Below are positions 17,896-26,574 of a stretch of DNA of 64,000 bases, one piece after another. The notes under the pieces were generated by a model that did no database searches, was not told the origin of the DNA, and saw only the letters and a list, made by a program, of their open reading frames with translations. The first letter of the stretch is position 1; each line of letters starts with the position of its first letter. A program made the position numbers and the translations under genes. The stretch covers positions 1 to 64,000 of the forward strand of contig CAYUKA010000002.1 in NCBI GenBank assembly GCA_964445195.1, in the 5' to 3' direction. The stretch is from UM-FILTER-47-13 sp964445195 (GTDB taxonomy: Bacteria > Pseudomonadota > Alphaproteobacteria > Micavibrionales > Micavibrionaceae).

Positions 17896-19333
17896 GCTGT
17901 TCTTTCATATAGGCTTCAAGATTGTGGACTGTTTCGGGCGCGACATGCAAGCCCCGCTTGGAGCGCCGCCATAATATATCCTCGGCTGTGCGCGCCCATT
18001 CATGTTCAATAAGATAAGCGATCTCGGCTTCATACAGATCATCGCCAAAATGACGGCCAGGGTCCTGCGCGAAATGATCCATCAGCGTGCCGTAGGCGCG
18101 GGCGTAGCGGCGCACCAGTTCAGCGGGCAGGGCAGGGTAGCGGGCCTGCCGGGCCGTCACAAAAGTTTCAAAATCATCGAAATCCCCGCCCGGCAGTGTT
18201 GCGCCCGCCGTCCAGCGCGGTTTGTGGCTCAGCATGTCCACCGCCTCTTCGGCAAGGCGGCGATAGGTGGTCAGCTTACCGCCGAAGACCGACAGCAGTT
18301 TCGCGCCGCCTTCATGCTCATCAAGCTCAAGCCGGTAATCGCGCGTGACGCGGGACGCGTTCTCGTCTCCGTCATCCAGCAGCGCCCGCACGCCGCTATA
18401 GCTGGTAACGATATCATCCGGCGTGATTTGTGCGGCAAAGCTGCGGTTGACGGCCGCGCATAAATAATCCGTTTCCTGTGCATCGAGCGCCGCCGCGCCG
18501 GGGTCGCCGCTGATCTCGGTGTCAGTGGTGCCGATCAGCGTAAAGTCCTGTTCGTACGGGATGGTAAAGACGATGCGCTTGTCCGGCTGCTGCAATATAT
18601 AAGCGTGGGCACCATTATAGAGGTGTGGCACGATGATATGACTGCCCTTGACCAGCCGCACCTGCGGCGTCTTGCTGCGGGCCAGGCCGGTTTGATCCAG
18701 CAGCGCCCGCACCCATGGTCCGGCGGCATTCACAGCGATACGAGCCGTTGCGATTTCCTTGCCGTTCAGTTCAACCTGCCAGCCGCCGTTTGCCGGTTTC
18801 AGGCCTGTGCAGGCGGTGCGGGTCCGGATCACCGCGCCGCGTTTGGCGGCATCCATCGCATTGAGCACAACCAGCCGCGCATCCTCGACCCAGCAATCGG
18901 CGTAGCGAAAACCTTTCTTATAGCGCGCCTGTAGCGGTCCGCCGGCCAGCGAGACACCGCGCGAGGCCGGCAGTGTCTTGCGCCCGCCAATATGATCGTA
19001 AAGGAACAGCCCGGCGCGGATCAGCCAGGCCGGGCGCAGCGTCTTATCATGCGGCAGGATGAACGAGAGCGGCCAGATAATATGCGGCGCCATCGCCAGC
19101 AATGTTTCCCGCTCTTTCAACGACTCGCGCACCAGCCGGAATTCGTAATGCTCCAGATAACGCAATCCGCCGTGGATGAGCTTGGTGCTGGCCGAAGATG
19201 TTGCCGCGGCAAGGTCGCCTTTTTCAACCAGCAGCACCGACAGGCCGCGCCCTGCTGCATCGCGCGCGATCCCTGCGCCGTTAATGCCGCCGCCGATCAC
19301 GCACAGATCATACTCGCAATGTGCCGTGTCCAT
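17882..19333 (-). CDS. glpD: Aerobic glycerol-3-phosphate dehydrogenase
   Basis: A 483-residue FAD enzyme that oxidises glycerol 3-phosphate to dihydroxyacetone phosphate at the membrane and passes electrons to quinone. The FAD-binding motif (CVIGGGINGAGIARDAAGRG), the family signature TSSASTKLIHGGLRYLEHYEF, RVTRDYRLELDEHEGGAKLLSVFGGKLTTYR and the C-terminal SKRGLHV region are all present. The open frame continues upstream to a TTG at 19369, but the FAD motif spacing fits the ATG at 19333 better. It precedes and overlaps glpK, so the two form the glycerol catabolic operon; no glpR repressor or clear operator is seen. Confidence 0.95.
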
Positions 19334-19398
19334 GGAAGTATCATACAGCGCCGCAAGCACGCGCGCCAAGGGGGCATGGCGTTTCTATCCCGCCCTGT

Positions 19399-20736
19399 TT
19401 AGGGGTTGGGTGCCTCGCCATCGCCGGATGGCGGGGGCGTAAGGGGTGGTAGATTCAGGTCCGGATGTTCCCCGCGCCTGGCTTCGTAGAGGGCACAGGA
19501 TTCGGCGAGGAGCTGTGCAAAAGACTCATTAAGCCCATCATTCTTGCATGACAGGCCGTTCCAGGACTTGATCTTATCGGCCAGATCAATCATGTCCTGC
19601 GCCAGCACCATCGGCTCGAGTTTTTGCCCAAACAGCGTGCATACTTCGTGCATCATTTCATTCAAAGCCAGAACGACCCGGATATTGTCCAGAACGTTGT
19701 TCATATCAGGGTCTGCCGCCGGTCGTCCTGCTCTCATATGGCTTTCAAGTATCACCGGACTATCCCCGAGGCTTTTATAGTACCGTGACTGCCATTCGTC
19801 GCCGGCGGCAAACACCGGCCGGGCGAACAGGTAGCTCTGCACATGGTCGATACCGTCTTCCATCTCGGCGAACAGCAGTGCCGGACGCAAAGAGTGCCGC
19901 GCGAAGTCCTGAAAGGCGGTAAAAGCATCCTGATCATGTTTTTCAAGGAAATAGTCCCATGACAGGGCCAGCGCGTCATAGACCGGACCGTCTGCCGCTA
20001 TGCCGAAATCGGCGGCGATCTGGGCGGCGGTTAACGAGTCAGCATCCTTATCGTGCGTGTAATGAAGACCGGCGAAAAAATCATTCGCGCTGTGATTCAT
20101 GATGAAATCAATCCCCTGGAGCGTGCGGACCAGCGCAATATGCAGATCGGTTGTGCCGCGGCTATTCGCTTTGATGCTCACAATGTTGCGGTTATAGCGG
20201 TCCATCGTATCGGTAAAACTGCCGCGCCGGATCTGGCTGAGCATCGTTTCCGCTTTGTCGAGGCTGTACAGCAGGACACAGAATTTTGCCGCGTAATCGG
20301 TGTTCGGATCCCGCAGCAATTCCGGCGTTTCTTCCACGGTTGCGATTTTATCCCGCAGTGCCCTGGCGTCGTCGGAGAGTGCCGCAGCGACATTGTCGAA
20401 CAGGTCGGCGTAAATTGAAGCCGTCAGGACTTCGTAAACCGCGGCTGGCATCACGCCACCCATATGGCCGAAAAAGTTGCCGGCATAGCATTCGGCCAAC
20501 GTCAGAAGTTCGAAAATATGTTCGAAGCCTGAAATATCCTTATCGTCGAGGACTGTTTCTGCGCCTTCCGGGAACATATCGCTGGCACAGATCGCGGTAA
20601 TGACCTTATGGACATCCGTATTGCGGACCCGCCCGTTACGCCACATCATCTGGCTCACGGCCGGTGGTATGTCAAAGCTGCCGGCAGTGTCCACCGTGCG
20701 GCCTGCAGCACCTGTGAACTGAATAACATTACTCAT
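19399..20736 (-). CDS. Hypothetical 445-residue helical protein with repeat-derived C terminus
   Basis: I recognise no family. The protein is soluble, strongly helical and without a signal peptide; it has many His and Asp residues (VHKVITAICASDMF, NHSANDFFAGLHYTHDKD, SWDYFLEKHDQDAF). AGGGAAG supports the ATG at 20736. The last 17 residues (LPPLTPPPSGDGEAPNP) are Pro/Gly-rich and are encoded by a copy of the GC-rich palindromic repeat that also flanks the DUF559 gene, so the natural C terminus was probably replaced or extended by that element. It follows the UPF0262 gene by 41 bases on the same strand and is likely co-transcribed with it. Confidence 0.7.
   Translation of the reverse strand: MSNVIQFTGAAGRTVDTAGSFDIPPAVSQMMWRNGRVRNTDVHKVITAICASDMFPEGAETVLDDKDISGFEHIFELLTLAECYAGNFFGHMGGVMPAAVYEVLTASIYADLFDNVAAALSDDARALRDKIATVEETPELLRDPNTDYAAKFCVLLYSLDKAETMLSQIRRGSFTDTMDRYNRNIVSIKANSRGTTDLHIALVRTLQGIDFIMNHSANDFFAGLHYTHDKDADSLTAAQIAADFGIAADGPVYDALALSWDYFLEKHDQDAFTAFQDFARHSLRPALLFAEMEDGIDHVQSYLFARPVFAAGDEWQSRYYKSLGDSPVILESHMRAGRPAADPDMNNVLDNIRVVLALNEMMHEVCTLFGQKLEPMVLAQDMIDLADKIKSWNGLSCKNDGLNESFAQLLAESCALYEARRGEHPDLNLPPLTPPPSGDGEAPNP
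19416..19450. repeat. GC-rich palindromic repeat, copy C (coding)
   Basis: CGCCATC, GCCG, GATGGCG hairpin followed by GGGGCGTAAGGGGTGG. The arrangement (hairpin, then GTAAGGGG) matches the copies at 23732 and 24116. It is translated as the C-terminal tail of the 19399 gene. Confidence 0.6.
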
Positions 20737-20777
20737 GAGGCTTCCCTAACATAAGGGTTTTGGTTATGCAAACGATT

Positions 20778-21257
20778 TTAACCGGCCAGCCGGACCTCGT
20801 TCTTGTGGAGCACGCACAGCAGGGTAAAGAACTTGCGCGCGGTTTCATGATCCATCTCGATCTTGCCTTGCAGCCGGGCGCGCAACAGGTCTGCGCCCTC
20901 ATTATGAACGCCGCGCCGGCCCATATCGATCGCTTCAAGCTTGTCCCGCGTAGCATGGCGGCGGGCCTGTTCATAGCTGTCCAGCATCAGGAAATAATCG
21001 CGGATCAGCCGTTTGTAAGGCCGGAACGACAGTGCGAGCGTGTTCAGGGATTTGCCCTGCGCGTTGGTCATGCTGAGAACAAGATGTGTGCCGTCCAGCG
21101 CCAGCGTTACGTCATAAGGCCCCTGCGTATCGCCGCCCGGGGTGAATGAACTGGCGGCCACCAGGTTGCGCAGCGCCAGACGTTGCTCTTCCCGCAAGTG
21201 CGGCGGCAAAGTGTTTTCGTCGATCCCGGCCAGATTTATGCGGGCAATAGACGGCAT
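20778..21257 (-). CDS. UPF0262-family protein
   Basis: A 159-residue protein. The second half is a clear match to the alphaproteobacterial UPF0262 family: LALSFRPYKRLIRDYFLMLDSYEQA, EAIDMGRRGVHNEGADLLRARL and GKIEMDHETARKFFTLLCVLH. The first half (ENTLPPHLREEQRLALRNLVAASSF, TQGPYDVTLAL) fits too. The function of the family is unknown; in this class it often sits near basic housekeeping genes. AAAGGAG precedes the ATG. It is the upstream gene of a probable two-gene unit with the 19399-20736 gene, and its promoter region is divergent from the receiver gene at 21338. Confidence 0.9.
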   Translation of the reverse strand: MPSIARINLAGIDENTLPPHLREEQRLALRNLVAASSFTPGGDTQGPYDVTLALDGTHLVLSMTNAQGKSLNTLALSFRPYKRLIRDYFLMLDSYEQARRHATRDKLEAIDMGRRGVHNEGADLLRARLQGKIEMDHETARKFFTLLCVLHKNEVRLAG

Positions 21258-21337
21258 ATCTGCGTTTCTCCTTTTATCACCCGCTCTTTATACGCCATAA
21301 TGGTGCCGGATGGTTGTAAAAAAGAAAGTGACCGACA

Positions 21338-21697
21338 ATGACAATCCTGCTGGTCGATGATGACGATTTTATGCGCAGCCTGCTGACCAGGTATCTGGAG
21401 GAGGCCGGTTTCACCGTTGAGTCCGAGAATAACGTACAAGACGCATATGAAAAGCTGGTGGCGGGCGATTACGGGCTATTGATCAGCGATATCATTATGC
21501 CCGGTGCCGATGGCACGAAGCTGATGCGCAGGGTGCGGGAGCAGGGCATGGACATCCCGATTTTGGGGATTACCGGCGGCGTGGAGAACGCGCAGGAAGA
21601 TTATGCTCATCTGGCCGATATGTTTGCCGATGAAACACTCGTGAAGCCGATTGCCCGCGATGTGCTGGTTGAAGCTGTCAAACGGATGACCGCCTAG
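21338..21697 (+). CDS. Single-domain CheY-like response regulator
   Basis: A 119-residue stand-alone receiver domain. The acidic pocket (LLVDDDDFMR), the phospho-acceptor Asp in LLISDIIMPGADG (about residue 52), the Thr in ILGITGG and the Lys in LVKPI are all in place, so it should be phosphorylated. It has no output domain and would act by protein contact. No kinase or chemotaxis gene is adjacent. It is divergent from the UPF0262 gene, 80 bases away. Confidence 0.92.
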   Translation: MTILLVDDDDFMRSLLTRYLEEAGFTVESENNVQDAYEKLVAGDYGLLISDIIMPGADGTKLMRRVREQGMDIPILGITGGVENAQEDYAHLADMFADETLVKPIARDVLVEAVKRMTA

Positions 21698-21770
21698 CCG
21701 TCTATGATATTTTATTGACAATACCCCTTCTTTTTCATAATGTCACCACCTGATGATTACGGGTACTGAT

Positions 21771-22445
21771 ATGACGGACGATGAGAAACTGGCAGGGGCT
21801 GCCGCGCTTGTTCAGGAATGGGTGGATGTAAACTCCGCGCAGGGGCGGCATCTGGTGGCCGCGCCGGATCCGGCTTTTGCTCTGTACGATCCGGCCGATC
21901 ACCCTGTTTTCGATCCACCTCGCTGGAACCGCGCCCGCGCAGAAACTAACTGTTACAGTCATGTCATGGGCGCGCATGGCGAGGTGCTGGTGCCCGGTTT
22001 TATCCTCAAAGGCAAAGATCCGGAAAAGCAGGAACTTGCCGACATATATAACCGTGCTGCGGCCCATAACCCTTCAGTCACTATGGATGCCTTTAAGACC
22101 TGTGTTTACCGGGGGCTTGAGAGAGACGGGCTTATGCGCGCTGATAACGCCGGCTTTTACAGGCCGGGCCATTACCTGGTGGCGCTATGCTTTACAGAGA
22201 TCGCGCTATTGCACACCAAAGATTTCCATTTTCTTGTTCTGAATCAAAACGGTCTCTGGTCGCATGTCGATGGCCAAAACAGCTTCGTATCATGGCAGGA
22301 TGAATATGATGAGCGTATAGTTAATCCGGCACAGGCTTTTTTCGGCCATGACACGCGCTTTGATCGCTTTTATCATGTCCCCCGTGGCGGGGCCGGGGCT
22401 ATACGCCAGGCCGCTGGTCAGGTTGCCGTGCCGCGTGGGGCTTAA
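21771..22445 (+). CDS. Hypothetical protein with Cys/His motifs, possibly papain-like
   Basis: A 224-residue soluble protein without a signal peptide. Two stretches stand out: AETNCYSHVMG near residue 64 and KDFHFLVLNQNGLWSHVDGQN near 155. A Cys after an Asn-rich turn plus a later His-containing DFHF...GxWSH stretch recalls papain-like cysteine peptidase/amidase domains, but I cannot confirm the fold. The start at 21771 is chosen over 21753 on spacing from a weak ACGGG. The gene converges on murA, and its TAA overlaps the murA stop by 2 bases. Function unknown. Confidence 0.55.
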   Translation: MTDDEKLAGAAALVQEWVDVNSAQGRHLVAAPDPAFALYDPADHPVFDPPRWNRARAETNCYSHVMGAHGEVLVPGFILKGKDPEKQELADIYNRAAAHNPSVTMDAFKTCVYRGLERDGLMRADNAGFYRPGHYLVALCFTEIALLHTKDFHFLVLNQNGLWSHVDGQNSFVSWQDEYDERIVNPAQAFFGHDTRFDRFYHVPRGGAGAIRQAAGQVAVPRGA

Positions 22446-24100
22446 CCCGCCAGCCGTTCTATTTCGGCACCGCAGCCGCGCAGCTTGTCGACGATATTTT
22501 CATAGCCGCGGTCAAGGTGGTAAATCCGGTTGATAACGGTTTCCCCGTCCGCAACCAGCGCCGCTAAAACCAGCGCGACGGAAGCGCGCAGGTCGGTGGC
22601 CATGACCTCTGCGCCTTTCAGGCCGTTGACACCCCGGATAATCGCTGAGTGCCCCTGTACGCGGACATCCGCACCCATGCGGCACAGTTCCGGGACATGC
22701 ATGAACCGGTTCTCAAAAATTGTTTCGGTGACCATGCCTGCGCCCATGCACAGGGTCAGCATCGTCATAAATTGCGCCTGTAAATCGGTAGGGAAGCCGG
22801 GATAGGGCTCGGTCATGATATCGGTGCCGGTCAGTGGCCGGCCGTTGCGGTAGACGCGGATATCGGTGCCTTCCTCCTCGATTTTCAGGCCGGCCTCCTT
22901 GAGCGGCCCGACCAGCGCGGTCAGGTGTTCAAGCCGCGCGTTTTGCAGGCGGAGCGTGCCGCCGGTCAGGCAGGCCGCAATCATCCAGGTGCCGGTTTCG
23001 ATGCGGTCAGGAATGACGCTATGGGTGGCGCTGTGCAGTTTTTTAACGCCCTGAATACGGATTTCCGGCGTGCCCAGCCCTTCGATCTGCGCGCCCATGG
23101 CGATCAGGCATTCACCGAGATCGACAATCTCCGGTTCGCGCGCGGCGTTGGACAGAACGGTTTCGCCGTCGGCAAGGCAGGCCGCCATCATCAGGTTTTC
23201 CGTCGCGCCGACAGAGACTTTGGGGAAATTAATCTGTGCGCCTGCAAGCCCCTGCGGCGCCTGCGCTTTAACATAGCCGTCTTCCAGCGTAATCTCGGCG
23301 CCCATGGCTTTTAAACCGTCAATATGGAGGTCGATCGGCCGTGTGCCGATCGCACAGCCGCCGGGCAGTGAGACTTCGGCCCGGCCGGTCCGGGCCAGTA
23401 ACGGGCCGAGCACGAGCACGCTGGCACGCATCTTACGTACAAGGTCATAAGGAGCGACATGAGCCTGCAGGGTCTTTGCGCGCAGCCGCATGATGTTGTC
23501 CGCTGGCAGGCCGATCTCAACGCCCAGGGCTGCCAGCACCGCCGACAGGGTGCGGATATCCTGCAGGCTGTTCGGCATGTTTTCCAGCGTAAGCGTATCG
23601 TCGCTCAGCAGGGCGCAACACATTAACGGCAGGCCGGCGTTTTTAGCGCCGCTGATCGCAATCGTGCCGTCAAGACGTTTACCGCCGACCACGCGGATAC
23701 TGTCCAGGCCGGATCTCTGAACCTGTGTTTGCCCCCCCGCCGGCGGGGGGGTAAGGGGGGGAGCCTGTAATGCATCTTTGATAATGTGAGTGGCACCCTC
23801 CAGATTTTTGAGGACATCATTATTCCACAATCGTAACACTTTATAGCCTTGGGATTCCATGAATGTTGTCCGTTCATCATCATATTTTTTTTGATGAGCG
23901 TGCTGGTCACCATCAATTTCGATAATCAGTTTTTTCTCTTTGCATGCAAAGTCAGCATAATAAGGGCCGACAGGATATTGCCTGCGGAATTTTACACCAA
24001 GCTGCTCTGCGCGCAGAACTTCCCACCAAAGTCGCTTTTCCGCTTCTGTGAGGTTGTTTCTGAGGTTTCTTGCTTTTTTTGTCGTTGCGTTCTGGGTCAT
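22442..24100 (-). CDS. murA: DUF559 endonuclease-like domain fused to UDP-GlcNAc enolpyruvyl transferase (MurA)
   Basis: One open frame of 552 residues. Residues 1-113 are a complete DUF559 (Vsr/PD-(D/E)XK-like) domain: LTEAEKRLWWEVLRAEQLG, FRRQYPVGPYYADFACKEKK, LIIEIDGDQHA and YKVLRLWNNDVL. Residues 114-131 are a Pro/Gly linker encoded by a palindromic repeat. From residue 133 (DSIRVVGGKRLDGTIAISGA) to the end is a full MurA, which starts peptidoglycan synthesis by adding enolpyruvate to UDP-GlcNAc; the catalytic Cys lies in LPGGCAIGTRPIDLH. The position of the usual MurA start Met is CTG (23705-23707), so MurA has no ATG of its own; a GTG at VVGG or CTG are the only candidates for separate initiation. 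dcd lies upstream on the same strand. The MurA assignment is certain; whether the fusion protein is made intact is open. Confidence 0.9.
   Translation of the reverse strand: MTQNATTKKARNLRNNLTEAEKRLWWEVLRAEQLGVKFRRQYPVGPYYADFACKEKKLIIEIDGDQHAHQKKYDDERTTFMESQGYKVLRLWNNDVLKNLEGATHIIKDALQAPPLTPPPAGGQTQVQRSGLDSIRVVGGKRLDGTIAISGAKNAGLPLMCCALLSDDTLTLENMPNSLQDIRTLSAVLAALGVEIGLPADNIMRLRAKTLQAHVAPYDLVRKMRASVLVLGPLLARTGRAEVSLPGGCAIGTRPIDLHIDGLKAMGAEITLEDGYVKAQAPQGLAGAQINFPKVSVGATENLMMAACLADGETVLSNAAREPEIVDLGECLIAMGAQIEGLGTPEIRIQGVKKLHSATHSVIPDRIETGTWMIAACLTGGTLRLQNARLEHLTALVGPLKEAGLKIEEEGTDIRVYRNGRPLTGTDIMTEPYPGFPTDLQAQFMTMLTLCMGAGMVTETIFENRFMHVPELCRMGADVRVQGHSAIIRGVNGLKGAEVMATDLRASVALVLAALVADGETVINRIYHLDRGYENIVDKLRGCGAEIERLAG
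23732..23762 (+). repeat. GC-rich palindromic repeat, copy A (left flank of DUF559)
   Basis: A CCCCCCGCCGGCGGGGGG palindrome followed by GTAAGGGGGGAG. It is nearly the reverse complement of the copy at 24116-24146, so the DUF559 gene lies between inverted copies. Translated on the minus strand it gives the APPLTPPPAGG linker of the fusion. Confidence 0.75.
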
Positions 24101-24115
24101 CGGTTTAATGTTCTT

Positions 24116-24146
24116 CTCCCCCCTTTATCCCCCCGCGCGCGGGGGG
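24116..24146 (-). repeat. GC-rich palindromic repeat, copy B (right flank of DUF559)
   Basis: Reading the minus strand: a CCCCCCGCGCGCGGGGGG palindrome then ATAAAGGGGGGAG. It lies 16 bases upstream of the DUF559 start codon and is inverted relative to copy A. Confidence 0.75.
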
Positions 24147-24182
24147 ACTGGGAACGGGCTGGGCATCACTTTTTATAACGGT

Positions 24183-24794
24183 TTACAGCCGCGGCAATGT
24201 GACACCTTTTTGTCCCATATATTTGCCGCTGCGGGTCGCATAGCTGACCTCACAGGGACTGCTGCCCTTGAAAAACAGGAACTGGGCGATGCCCTCATTG
24301 GCATATACGCGCGCCGGCAGTGGCGTGGTGTTTGAAAGTTCCAGCGTTACATGGCCTTCCCAGCCGGGTTCCAGCGGCGTGACATTGACGATCAGGCCGC
24401 AGCGCGCATAGGTGCTTTTACCAAGGCAGACCACCAATACATCATCGGGAATACGGAAATACTCGACCGTGCGGGTCAGCACGAAGCTGTTGGGCGGGAT
24501 GACGCAGATATCGGTTTGCCGCTCGACGAAGCTTTGCTGCGAAAATTGCTTTGGGTCGACAATCGCGTTATCGACATTGGTAAAGATCATAAACTCGTCG
24601 CTACAGCGCGCATCGTACCCATAGGAAGACAGGCCGTATGAAATGACGCTGTCGCGTTTTTGCTTTTCCACGAACGGGTCGATCATGCCGTGTTGCTCTG
24701 CCTGCTGCCTGATCCAGTGATCGGGCATAATGCCGGGCGCAGCCTGCAGCGCGTCAATATCCTGTGTGATCTGTTCCTTGGCTTTCACCGTCAT
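24183..24794 (-). CDS. dcd: dCTP deaminase
   Basis: A trimeric enzyme that deaminates dCTP to dUTP for thymidylate synthesis. The core is unmistakable: QHGMIDPFVEKQKRDSVISY, GLSSYGYDARCSDEF, PPNSFVLTRTVEYFRIP, CLGKSTYARCGLIVNVTPLE, EGHVTLELSNTTPLPARVYA and KYMGQKGVTLPRL. The catalytic Glu lies in EGHVTLE. Start at 24794 is supported by GGAG about 10 bases upstream and gives 203 residues. The usual family start corresponds to the ATG at 24728 (IMPDHWIRQ, 181 residues), which lacks a ribosome site but would avoid overlapping the small gene at 24754. It leads toward the DUF559-murA gene on the same strand. Confidence 0.93.
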   Translation of the reverse strand: MTVKAKEQITQDIDALQAAPGIMPDHWIRQQAEQHGMIDPFVEKQKRDSVISYGLSSYGYDARCSDEFMIFTNVDNAIVDPKQFSQQSFVERQTDICVIPPNSFVLTRTVEYFRIPDDVLVVCLGKSTYARCGLIVNVTPLEPGWEGHVTLELSNTTPLPARVYANEGIAQFLFFKGSSPCEVSYATRSGKYMGQKGVTLPRL

Positions 24795-24921
24795 TCTCGT
24801 TTTGCTCCGCTACTCGTTCCTTTTGCTGTGCCTTGCGCCGTTTCAGGTTTTCGCGCAGGGCGTCAGCCCGTTTTTCTGCGCGTGTGCGCTGCTTGTCCTG
24901 CATATCGTTGTGCATGGTCAT
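24754..24921 (-). CDS. Small highly charged protein upstream of dcd
   Basis: About 55 residues: a basic helix (DKQRTRAEKRADALRENLKR, then RKAQQKERVAEQNEN) and a short polar tail. Similar short LRENLKRRKAQ proteins occur next to housekeeping genes in alphaproteobacteria, from memory, with no known function. The start is uncertain (24921, 24915 or 24903 are in-frame ATGs) and none has a good ribosome site. Its end overlaps the longer dcd start by 41 bases or stops 25 bases before the shorter one. Confidence 0.45.
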   Translation of the reverse strand: MTMHNDMQDKQRTRAEKRADALRENLKRRKAQQKERVAEQNENDGESQGTDHTGY

Positions 24922-25127
24922 TATGTTGAGATCATGGCTGTTTTGCGAAAATATGCAGGCTTTTATAGTCAAACAGCCATAAAAAAACCAGAAATTTTGC
25001 GCAGGCCGCCATAAACAATTGGGGACAGACAAGCGCATGAAGGCTTTTTACGCTTGCTTTGGCCGGGCGCGAGACTGCAAATTAGGTCTTACATTCACAC
25101 AGCGGCGAAAAATAAAGGATTTGTACC

Positions 25128-26408
25128 ATGGGCAGAACGGGGATCATGATCAGGGCGCTGTGGCAAAAATTAACCCTCGTTCTGGCGGCAGGCATGCTCA
25201 TGACGGCGATAGCACCACCCTCATGGGCCGCCGGTTTTTATCTGCAGGAACAGTCGGCCACGGCGATGGGGACGGCTTACGCCGGGGCCGGGGTGCAGGC
25301 ACGGGATGCGAGTGTTCTGTATTATAATCCTGCCGCGATGGTCGCGCTTGATTCCCGTCAAATCTCGGTCAATGCCGATGTGATTTTCTCGCAGAGCAAT
25401 ACGACCGATCTCGGTTCGCGTGTATTGGGCGGTCCGGCCGGCGGGCCGGATATCAGCGATGCGATCCCGACAAGTTTTCTGGCCAACAGCTATATCGCCT
25501 ATCCGTTCATGGATGGCGATTTATGGCTGGGGGCGGGCCTGTCGACGCCATTCGGTTTGCGCACGCAGTACAGCAGTGACTGGTTCGGCCGTTTTGACTC
25601 AACGGAATCTCATCTGGAAACCTATAATATCCAGCCCAGTTTCGCCTACCGCATCACTGACTGGCTCGCGTTTGGCGGCGGTCTGGATGTGCAATACGCC
25701 GATGCGGAGCTGGTCAAGCGCGTGACCAATGGCGCTACGGAAGGGCAGTCAAAACTGCTCGGTACGGACTGGAGCTTTGGTTACAATGCCGGTCTGTATG
25801 TTGATGCGACCGACAGAACCAGGCTTGGCCTGCATTACCGCTCGAAAATGTTTCACCAGCTTGACGGGCGGATTGTTGTTGAGGGCGTGGCGGGCCTCAA
25901 TGAAAATGTCGGGGGCACCGCAAAGCTGACCCTGCCGGAGATTGTCGGGCTGTCGGTGGCCCATGAAATGCAGGATGGCTGGACGTTGCTGGGGCAGTTC
26001 AACTGGTTCGGCTGGGACAGCTTCAACAAAATCCAGCCGGTCCGTGATGACGGCTCGATCGTTGAAACCACGGAGCTGAACTACGATCCGTCGGCCAGTC
26101 TTGCGATCGGGCTTGAATATGAATGGGACGATCATCTGACCCTGCAGGGCGGGTACCAGTTCGACCGGACGCCGACCGATGACGATTTGCGTACCACCGC
26201 CATTCCAGATGGCAGCCGCCATAACTTTACCGTTGGCGCGATTTATGAGCTGAATGACAGCTTTACATTGGCCGCTTCGGGTATGGCGGGGTTCATGCAA
26301 AGCGCCGATATCAACGTCAGCCGTAATAACGGTCTTGCTCCCGTGCGGGTGCGGCGTGAGGATGCGATGTTCCAGATCCTTTCGGTCGGGCTGAGCTATA
26401 AGTTCTAA
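25128..26408 (+). CDS. FadL/OmpP1-family outer-membrane transporter
   Basis: A 426-residue precursor. A signal peptide ends near residue 34 (APPSWA-A), followed by the N-terminal hatch sequence GFYLQEQSATAMGTAYAGAGVQARDASVLYYNPAAM that is diagnostic for FadL. The rest alternates as a 14-strand barrel and the protein ends in LSVGLSYKF with a terminal Phe for Bam recognition. Family members carry long-chain fatty acids or other hydrophobic compounds across the outer membrane. AAAGGA lies before the ATG. It stands alone, just before tRNA-Thr. Confidence 0.92.
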   Translation: MGRTGIMIRALWQKLTLVLAAGMLMTAIAPPSWAAGFYLQEQSATAMGTAYAGAGVQARDASVLYYNPAAMVALDSRQISVNADVIFSQSNTTDLGSRVLGGPAGGPDISDAIPTSFLANSYIAYPFMDGDLWLGAGLSTPFGLRTQYSSDWFGRFDSTESHLETYNIQPSFAYRITDWLAFGGGLDVQYADAELVKRVTNGATEGQSKLLGTDWSFGYNAGLYVDATDRTRLGLHYRSKMFHQLDGRIVVEGVAGLNENVGGTAKLTLPEIVGLSVAHEMQDGWTLLGQFNWFGWDSFNKIQPVRDDGSIVETTELNYDPSASLAIGLEYEWDDHLTLQGGYQFDRTPTDDDLRTTAIPDGSRHNFTVGAIYELNDSFTLAASGMAGFMQSADINVSRNNGLAPVRVRREDAMFQILSVGLSYKF

Positions 26409-26439
26409 AGCCTGGCCACGCCGTCGGCATAAGCGGATC

Positions 26440-26487
26440 AAAAGCCCGTGGACAGCCACAAAAAATTATTGTAGGGTCCGCGGGCTT
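26440..26487. other. Inverted repeat between fadL-type gene and tRNA-Thr
   Basis: AAGCCCGTGGAC pairs imperfectly with GTCCGCGGGCTT around an AT-rich loop. It may end transcription of the porin gene; there is no good T run. Confidence 0.35.
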
Positions 26488-26498
26488 GTCATGGCGCG

Positions 26499-26573
26499 GC
26501 TGCTGTAGCTCAGTGGTAGAGCGCACCCTTGGTAAGGGTGAGGTCGAGAGTTCAATTCTCTCCAGCAGCACCA
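26499..26573 (+). tRNA. tRNA-Thr (anticodon GGT)
   Basis: A full cloverleaf: acceptor GCTGCTG / CAGCAGC, D arm GCTC...GAGC, anticodon stem CACCC/GGGTG with loop TTGGTAA (GGT at 26531-26533), T arm GAGAG-TTCAATT-CTCTC, and an encoded CCA end at 26571-26573. It marks the left edge of the scrambled accessory region and looks like its integration site. Confidence 0.96.
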
Positions 26574-26574
26574 T

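Noticed and set aside
24922..25038. Longer N terminus for the small gene upstream of dcd
   Set aside because: The extra residues are Trp/Phe/Cys-rich and look non-coding; the charged helix starts only after 24921.
26317..26498. Continuation of the recombinase frame through the tRNA toward the porin gene
   Set aside because: It reads the antisense of tRNA-Thr and an intergenic region, and gives no recognisable protein beyond GAKSEM.
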